From positions 1 through 11,703 of the forward strand of contig JAPLJW010000204.1 of the NCBI GenBank assembly GCA_026388365.1: a stretch of DNA of 11,703 bases, in the 5' to 3' direction. The notes below the pieces were generated by a model. That model was not told where the DNA came from. It saw only the letters and a list, made by a program, of their open reading frames with translations, and did not search any database. Position numbers and translations under genes: made by a program. Positions 7,396-11,703 of the stretch are shown in pieces. This DNA comes from Deltaproteobacteria bacterium. GTDB lineage: Bacteria; Desulfobacterota; Syntrophia; Syntrophales; UBA5619. How positions within the stretch are numbered: position 1 is the first letter of the stretch; each line of letters opens with the position of its first letter.

Positions 7396-7886
7396 TATCG
7401 AGGGCTGCGAGAATGCGGGCCCAGTCCCTGATCAAAGCGACCAAGGCAATGAAATGAATATCTGTCGACCCCGACTCCAGCTACAAATGTATTTTGCCAC
7501 CTCAATGCCTTCGCTATACCCCAAAATCAGCCCTGGCAGTTCTCAGCCGAAAAGAGTTTCTCTCCCACAATGATATTTTTTTGATTTTCCTCCCCTCGCA
7601 ACTTATTATGATTAAAGAGCAAATACCGCTTAATGAATGGCGTTATGCCAACAAGGAAAATAATTTCCATGCGAAACCTGTCCAAATCCGATTACAAGAT
7701 AAGTTTACGATTTGCAGAGGAAGAAATTTTACGTTTGGCGGGTTGAACGGTTCTATCCAGCGGCATTGTTGCGTTTGCAATACCGCACCATCTGCTCGCC
7801 CCTGTTCGGTATAGGAGAACACACAGCGGCCGGGGACTCCAGGGCAGAAAAGATCTTACCGCCTTTGCTGTCCCGATGCCGATTTT
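7396..7886. other. Low-GC stretch without a recognisable gene
   Basis: I see no intact gene, tRNA, insertion sequence end or CRISPR-like repeat here. Base composition is clearly lower in GC than the flanking genes; in 7561-7680, 44 of 120 bases are G or C. A few short open frames exist on both strands, but none shows a motif I recognise. Immediately before it, an 8-bp stem (CCGCGCGC at 7352-7359, GCGCGCGG at 7383-7390) encloses a 23-base loop and has no U-tract. The stretch lies between two gene fragments that point at each other, so decayed coding sequence is the simplest reading. Confidence 0.5.
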
Positions 7887-7970
7887 CTATGCTTTCTGTT
7901 TCTTCATGGCCGCAATGGGCCCCTGAATGATGGGATAACGGCATCCTAACATTTCCAGTAACTTTGACAT
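7887..7970 (-). pseudogene. Remnant resembling the N-terminus of a nitronate monooxygenase (2-nitropropane dioxygenase/FabK-type)
   Basis: Twenty-seven codons start at an ATG (7970) with a textbook ribosome binding site, AAGGAGG (plus 7978-7984), eight bases ahead. The peptide begins SKLLEMLGCRYPIIQGPIAA, which matches the N-terminal pattern of the FMN-dependent nitronate monooxygenase/FabK family (L-L-G-x-x-Y-P-I-I-Q-G). After that it turns into AMKKQKA and stops, where an intact protein would continue for roughly 300 residues. No continuation is recognisable in any frame downstream on this strand. Inference: a truncated gene that kept its translation start. A small expressed peptide cannot be excluded. 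Confidence 0.55.
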
Positions 7971-8168
7971 GGCATTTCCTCCTTCTTGAGATGATTGTTT
8001 CCAAGCTTGCAGCCATTGTGAATCTTCCCGGCCCATTTTCTCATTATGCCGGGGAAAGCCCTTCGCCAACCTGCTAAGTCTTTCCCGATATAGGACATCA
8101 AGCGCCAGTCCGCCGAAAAATAGTTTCGCTCGTCTTTGATAAGCATTCGCTTTCGCGATTGGGAGTAT

Positions 8169-8306
8169 ATGATGGGCGGTCTTGGGTCAATGAAAAATGA
8201 GCAACAGGGCATGGATGAGCAGAAGAAATCGTCAAAGGGGGACAGGGTTCCGGCCGCAATGAGGGCCGGCAAAGGCACCATCTTTGCTGTTGTGAAAAGC
8301 GGGTGA
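8169..8306 (+). CDS. Possible 45-residue small protein or leader peptide upstream of selB
   Basis: I do not recognise this frame. It starts ATGATG at 8169 with GGGAG three bases ahead, or alternatively at Met8 (8190). It runs 45 codons to a TGA at 8304-8306, 19 bases before selB. The middle is polar and charged (NEQQGMDEQKKSSKGDR) and the end more hydrophobic (TIFAVVKSG). No signal peptide or membrane segment is clear. Codon choice is mixed and less GC-biased than selB. It may be a leader peptide coupling translation to selB, whose own ribosome binding site is weak, or simply a chance frame. Confidence 0.28.
   Translation: MMGGLGSMKNEQQGMDEQKKSSKGDRVPAAMRAGKGTIFAVVKSG
8250..8289 (+). promoter_or_regulatory. 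Two overlapping, mutually exclusive hairpins in front of selB
   Basis: Hairpin A pairs CCGGCC (8250-8255) with GGCCGG (8264-8269) around GCAATGAG. Hairpin B pairs CGGCAAAG (8267-8274) with CTTTGCTG (8282-8289) around GCACCAT, eight pairs including one G-U. They share 8267-8269, so only one can be fully formed at a time. No U-tract follows, so neither is a terminator. They end 37 bases before the selB start. In E. coli a SECIS-like hairpin upstream of selAB binds SelB and represses translation; a similar role here is speculation. Confidence 0.35.
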
Positions 8307-8325
8307 GTCTGTTATTTTCAGGGCC

Positions 8326-10251
8326 ATGAAGCATCTCGTGATGGGAACGGCCGGTCACGTGGACCACGGCAAGACGGCGCTGATCAAGAGGCTCACCGGC
8401 GTGGATACCGACCGCCTCAAGGAGGAAAAGGAGCGGGGGATCACCATCGAGCTCGGGTTTGCATCCTTGGCCCTTCCCGGCGGCCGGACCCTCGGGGTCA
8501 TCGATGTCCCCGGCCACGAGCGGTTCGTCCGGAACATGTTGGCCGGTGCGGCCGGCATCGATCTCGTGGTCTTGGTCATTGCGGCCGACGAGGGGGTCAT
8601 GCCGCAGACACGGGAACACCTCCATATCTGCACTCTCCTGGGGATCCGAAAGGGGTTTGTCGCCCTGACCAAGATCGATATGGTCGATGAGGAGTGGCTG
8701 GAACTGGTCCGGGAGGATGTCCGCATGTTTCTCCGGGGGACCTTTCTGGAAGATTCGCCGGTTGTCCCGGTCTCCTCCCTGACCGGGGCCGGTTTCCCCG
8801 AATTGCTTTCGGCCATCGGGAAGACGGCGGACGAAGTGGAGGAGGGCGCCGATGTCGGTCTCTTCCGGCTCCCCGTGGACCGGGTCTTCACGATCAAGGG
8901 GTTCGGCACCGTCGTCACGGGGACGCTGGTCTCCGGAAAGGTGAGGACCGGCGAGGAGGTGGAGATCTCTCCCGTCGGCCTTCGCGCCCGGGTGCGAGGG
9001 ATCCAGGTCCACAACCAGACCGTCGAAACGGCCGAGGCGGGGCAGAGGACAGCGATCAACCTTCAGGGAATCGATCGGGAAGCGATCGAGCGGGGGCATG
9101 TCCTGACCGGTCCGGGAACGCTTACGGCGTCGCAGCGCCTCGATTGCATTTACCGCCATCTGAGCGGCGCCGGCCGGAAGCTGAAGAACCGGACCCTCGT
9201 CCGATTCCATACAGGGACCAGCGAGGTCATGGCGCGGATGATCCTGCTCGACCGGGATGAGTTGGAACCGGGGGAAGAGTGCTGCTCCCAGCTTGTATTA
9301 GAGACCCCCCTGGCTGTCGTGTCCGGGGACCGGTTCGTCGTCCGCAGCTATTCCCCGGTGACGACGATCGGCGGCGGCGAGATCGTCGATCCGCTGCCGG
9401 CGAAACACAAACGGTCTTCGGCCGGGGTCCTCCGGGAATTCCAGCGCCTTGCCGGCGGGGAGGATGACGACAAGATGGCCGTCATTCTGGAGAGGGCCGG
9501 CATTGCAGGAATCACCGAAAAACTCCTGATCGTCCGGACGGGAATCCGTGGCCGGGAACTGCGGAGACGCCTGGAGGGGATGTTTTCCGCGAAGAGGGCC
9601 GTTCTCGTTGATCGGGACGAGATGCGGGTTCTCTCCTATCGGGTTTATGAGGCCTTCCAGGCGGAGATTCTCCGGGAGCTCCGGGAGTACCATGAACGGA
9701 ATCCCCTTCAGGAGGGGCTCTCCCGGGAGGAGCTGCGGACCACGCTGGAGCGGGGCGACGGGGTTGGGCAGAAGATCTTCACGATGGCCCTCCGGGATCT
9801 CGAGAAGAGGGAAGAGATCATCGCCGAACGGGAGATGATCCGTCTGACGGGGCACCGCGTCCATTTGAAGGGAGAGATGGAGGACCTGCGGGAGCAGCTC
9901 TCGATCGTTTTTCAAAGCGGGGGACTTGCGCCGCCGACGGTCCGCGAGGTCCTGGAGCGGTTCCCCGACCGGAAAAAGGAGGTTGCGAGCCTCATCCAGG
10001 TGATGACCCGCGAGGGGGTTCTGGTCCGGATCAGCGAGGACCTGAATTTCCACCGGGATGCGCTGGCGCGGCTTCGCGAGGATTACCGGCGGCTCCTCAT
10101 CCGCGACGTGCAGGCGACGCCGGCAAGCTTCAAGGAACTGACCGGGCTTTCGCGAAAATTCATCATCCCGCTGATGGAATATTTTGATATGACCAAACTG
10201 ACCATGCGGGCGGGCGATCACCGGATCCTTCGGGAAAGGCCGGAAAAATGA
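8326..10251 (+). CDS. selB: SelB, selenocysteine-specific translation elongation factor
   Basis: This 641-residue GTPase delivers Sec-tRNA to ribosomes paused at UGA codons marked by a SECIS hairpin. The EF-Tu-like G domain has GHVDHGKT (10-17), RGITIE (37-42), DVPGHE (60-65) and TKID (115-118). Two beta-barrel domains follow (about 175-360, with [20 protein letters not shown] and the GGGEIVDP strand). The C-terminal portion (about 380-640) is the winged-helix array that binds mRNA, with [14 protein letters not shown] near the end. Length is close to the family norm. The start is set by the conserved [11 protein letters not shown]; its ribosome binding site (CAGGG, two bases away) is weak. 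It overlaps fdhD by ATGA. No selA or selC lies in the window. Its presence implies selenoproteins in this organism. Confidence 0.96.
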   Translation: MKHLVMGTAGHVDHGKTALIKRLTGVDTDRLKEEKERGITIELGFASLALPGGRTLGVIDVPGHERFVRNMLAGAAGIDLVVLVIAADEGVMPQTREHLHICTLLGIRKGFVALTKIDMVDEEWLELVREDVRMFLRGTFLEDSPVVPVSSLTGAGFPELLSAIGKTADEVEEGADVGLFRLPVDRVFTIKGFGTVVTGTLVSGKVRTGEEVEISPVGLRARVRGIQVHNQTVETAEAGQRTAINLQGIDREAIERGHVLTGPGTLTASQRLDCIYRHLSGAGRKLKNRTLVRFHTGTSEVMARMILLDRDELEPGEECCSQLVLETPLAVVSGDRFVVRSYSPVTTIGGGEIVDPLPAKHKRSSAGVLREFQRLAGGEDDDKMAVILERAGIAGITEKLLIVRTGIRGRELRRRLEGMFSAKRAVLVDRDEMRVLSYRVYEAFQAEILRELREYHERNPLQEGLSREELRTTLERGDGVGQKIFTMALRDLEKREEIIAEREMIRLTGHRVHLKGEMEDLREQLSIVFQSGGLAPPTVREVLERFPDRKKEVASLIQVMTREGVLVRISEDLNFHRDALARLREDYRRLLIRDVQATPASFKELTGLSRKFIIPLMEYFDMTKLTMRAGDHRILRERPEK

Positions 10252-11126
10252 CCGAAGATGAAACCCGCAAGCTCGGCATTGCCGGTGGAGATCAGGGGCA
10301 CAATGAAAAACAGACGGTCTCCTTGCCAGGAAGCCGCGCCCTGAAGGCGGGGAGCTTCAGATCCGAAAATGACGGCGGCGATTGTTTCCGGATTTCCGTC
10401 TATGACGGGGAGGGGTTTTCCGAAAAGGACGAACGGATCATCCGCGAGATCCCGCTTGCGGTGCATCTCAACGACCGGAAGATCATCACGATCGCCTGCG
10501 CGGGGCTGCACGTGGAGGAGCTGGCCGTGGGTTTCCTCCGGTCCGAGGGTTTCCTCCGAATAAGAGAGGACGTTGCGGCGGTCGAGGTTTCTCCCGATCG
10601 GACGCAGGTGAGGATCCGGACGGCGGCGGGGCGGGAAATCCCGGATCCGGAGACAACGGCGGGCAGGACCCTGGCATCGAGCGGCGCCCGCGGTTTCGGG
10701 GGGCCGGCGGCGGAATCCCCGGAAGAGCCGCTGTCGGGCAGGTTTACCGTTGCGCCGGAGGCGGTCCTCGATCTCATGGAACGCTTTCTTGGGCAGGCCC
10801 GTCTCCACGAAGAGACCGGCGGGACCCATGCCGCGGCCCTGGCCCGGAACGGGGAGATTCTGGTCGTCCGGGAGGACATCGGGCGGCACAACACGATCGA
10901 CATGCTGGGCGGCTACGCACTGCTCCACGGGGTGGACTGCCGCGACGCCGTCATCTTCCGGACCGGCCGCGTCTCGTCGGAGATCGTCCACAAGATTTGG
11001 CGGCTGGGTGTTCCGTGGGTCTGTTCCCTGTCCGTTCCGACGACCCAGGCCGTGGAGATCGCGCGGGCGGCGGGCATAACGCTGATCGGTTCGGTCCGGC
11101 GGGGCCGGATGAAAATCTATTCTTGA
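10248..11126 (+). CDS. fdhD: FdhD-family formate dehydrogenase accessory protein, apparently lacking the sulfurtransferase cysteine
   Basis: This protein has 292 residues. FdhD passes sulfur from a cysteine desulfurase to the Mo/W-bis-MGD cofactor of formate dehydrogenases. Family landmarks are IREIPLAVHLN (65-75), LHVEELAVGFLRSEGF (87-102), TGGTHAAAL (190-198), REDIGRHNTIDMLGG (208-222), FRTGRVSSEIVHK (237-249), SVPTTQAVEIARAAGITLIG (262-281) and a C-terminal YS. At the place where relatives have a CxxC (Cys121/Cys124 in E. coli) or an SGCG motif, this protein reads SSGARGFGG (144-152), with Ala147 and no cysteine nearby. The remaining cysteines (46, 84, 231, 259) are elsewhere. The first 45 or so residues are an unconserved extension. 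The start overlaps the selB stop by ATGA, suggesting coupling to selenoprotein synthesis. The family is clear; activity is uncertain. Confidence 0.9.
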   Translation: MTEDETRKLGIAGGDQGHNEKQTVSLPGSRALKAGSFRSENDGGDCFRISVYDGEGFSEKDERIIREIPLAVHLNDRKIITIACAGLHVEELAVGFLRSEGFLRIREDVAAVEVSPDRTQVRIRTAAGREIPDPETTAGRTLASSGARGFGGPAAESPEEPLSGRFTVAPEAVLDLMERFLGQARLHEETGGTHAAALARNGEILVVREDIGRHNTIDMLGGYALLHGVDCRDAVIFRTGRVSSEIVHKIWRLGVPWVCSLSVPTTQAVEIARAAGITLIGSVRRGRMKIYS

Positions 11127-11148
11127 GGGAGGAAGGGCGGGTGCGAAC

Positions 11149-11703
11149 GTGACGGGAAAAACGATCTATGTCAAAGATATTAAAACGGGCGACCGGGTGA
11201 GCGAGGTCTTTCTCGCGGCGGAGAAGAATCTGGCGTACTCCCAGAAAGGGTCTCCCTACCTGAATCTCCGCCTGAAGGACCGGACGGGGGAAGTGGACGG
11301 GAAGGTCTGGGAGAATGCCCTGGTCTGGGACAAGGCGTTCAAAAAGGGTGATCTGATCCGTATCCAGGCGCGGGCGCTCAGCTTCAAGAACGCGATCCAG
11401 TTATCGATCATCGAGCTTCGGAAGGTGGAGGACGCGGAGGTCGAACTCGCGGACTACTTTCCGGTGGCGAAGGGGGATCGCGCGGCGATGTTCGCAGAGA
11501 TTCTGGCCTATTGCGATCAGGTGAAGACCCCCTGCCTTTCCGCGCTGCTGCAGGCATTTTTCCAGGACGAAAAGATCGCCGGGCTGTTCCGGAGGGCGCC
11601 GGCGGCCAAAGGATTTCATCATGTCTATAGCGGCGGTCTGCGGGAACACACCCTTTCCGTCGTTCGACTCCTCGACCGGGCGGCGGGCCATTATGCGGGG
11701 GTC
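11149..11703 (+). CDS. OB-fold plus HD-domain protein of the YhaM 3'-5' exoribonuclease type, N-terminal part
   Basis: The first 185 codons are visible; the gene continues past the right edge. The start is inferred as GTG at 11149, 22 bases after the fdhD stop, with GGCGGG seven bases ahead. The N-terminus reads KTIYVKDIKTGDRVSEVFLA. An OB-fold region follows (about 15-95), with SPYLNLRLKDRTGEVDGKVW, then a helical linker and the opening of an HD domain, FHHVYSGGLREHTLSVVRLL (156-175). This order matches YhaM-type proteins, where the OB fold binds nucleic acid and the metal-dependent HD domain degrades RNA or DNA from the 3' end. The catalytic HD pair itself lies beyond the window. Any functional link with selB-fdhD is unknown. 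Confidence 0.85.
   Translation, partial: MTGKTIYVKDIKTGDRVSEVFLAAEKNLAYSQKGSPYLNLRLKDRTGEVDGKVWENALVWDKAFKKGDLIRIQARALSFKNAIQLSIIELRKVEDAEVELADYFPVAKGDRAAMFAEILAYCDQVKTPCLSALLQAFFQDEKIAGLFRRAPAAKGFHHVYSGGLREHTLSVVRLLDRAAGHYAGV

Noticed and set aside
8164..8190. Minus-strand TTGACC/TATACT pair as a promoter for the nitronate monooxygenase remnant
   Set aside because: Both hexamers match 5 of 6, but the spacer is only 15 bp and the start would be almost 190 bases from the ATG. Support is insufficient.
8304..8306. TGA at the end of the small ORF as a selenocysteine codon (reading G-U-V-C onward)
   Set aside because: The hairpins lie upstream rather than downstream of this TGA, and readthrough would run into the selB reading region out of frame with no recognisable protein. 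It is most likely a plain stop.
7396..8325. selC (tRNA-Sec) or another tRNA near selB
   Set aside because: I looked for a T-loop GGTTCGAAT-like motif and a UCA-anticodon arm and found none.
8098..9210. Minus-strand open frame of 370 codons covering the start of selB
   Set aside because: It is opposite the conserved selB G domain. The peptide is rich in Pro, Gly, Asp and Arg with no recognisable motif, typical of a shadow frame.
9298..10221. Minus-strand open frame of 307 codons opposite the 3' half of selB
   Set aside because: It is the same kind of GC-driven antisense shadow, with no motif and no gene context on that strand.
1..11703. CRISPR array, insertion sequence or phage attachment site
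   Set aside because: There are no spaced direct repeats beyond the MraZ boxes, no transposase-like protein, and no terminal inverted repeat pair or target duplication that I could see.

Overview
The window is bacterial chromosomal DNA, GC-rich in its genes. It probably comes from a Desulfobacterota/deltaproteobacterial lineage, perhaps near Syntrophales. That placement is an inference from gene content: a Gram-negative-type division and cell-wall (dcw) cluster with a DAP-type MurE, an FtsI carrying a C-terminal PASTA domain, and a selenocysteine/formate dehydrogenase module. No rRNA or other phylogenetic marker is present to settle it.

Positions 1-7010, minus strand. Reading downstream, the genes are ruvX, mltG, mraZ, rsmH, ftsL, ftsI, murE and the first 51 codons of murF. 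The genes are tightly packed. Four-base ATGA overlaps join ruvX/mltG, ftsL/ftsI and murE/murF, and rsmH/ftsL overlap by 13 bases. The gap between mltG and mraZ holds a good sigma-70 type promoter (TTGACA, 17 bp spacer, TATCTT). It is followed by three AGTGGA direct repeats on a 10-bp period, the pattern expected of MraZ operator boxes, so this dcw operon is probably autoregulated by MraZ.

Positions 7011-8325. This is about 1.3 kb with no intact recognisable gene. Composition falls sharply: 44 of 120 bases are G or C at 7561-7680, against 44 of 60 at 8461-8520 inside selB. It looks like a gene graveyard. A plus-strand fragment resembles the C-terminus of a B12-binding radical SAM protein, and a minus-strand 27-codon fragment with a strong ribosome binding site resembles the N-terminus of a nitronate monooxygenase. 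The two point at each other. Just before selB lie a possible 45-codon small ORF and two overlapping, mutually exclusive hairpins.

Positions 8326-11703, plus strand. selB (selenocysteine-specific elongation factor) overlaps fdhD (formate dehydrogenase accessory protein) by ATGA, followed after 22 bases by a truncated OB-fold/HD-domain protein of the YhaM type. selB and fdhD make sense together: formate dehydrogenases are commonly selenoproteins, and FdhD sulfurates their Mo/W cofactor. This FdhD appears to lack the family's key cysteine.

I did not find a convincing undescribed system. The best leads are the Cys-less FdhD, the leader region of selB, the MraZ box and promoter layout, and the decayed divergent intergenic region.
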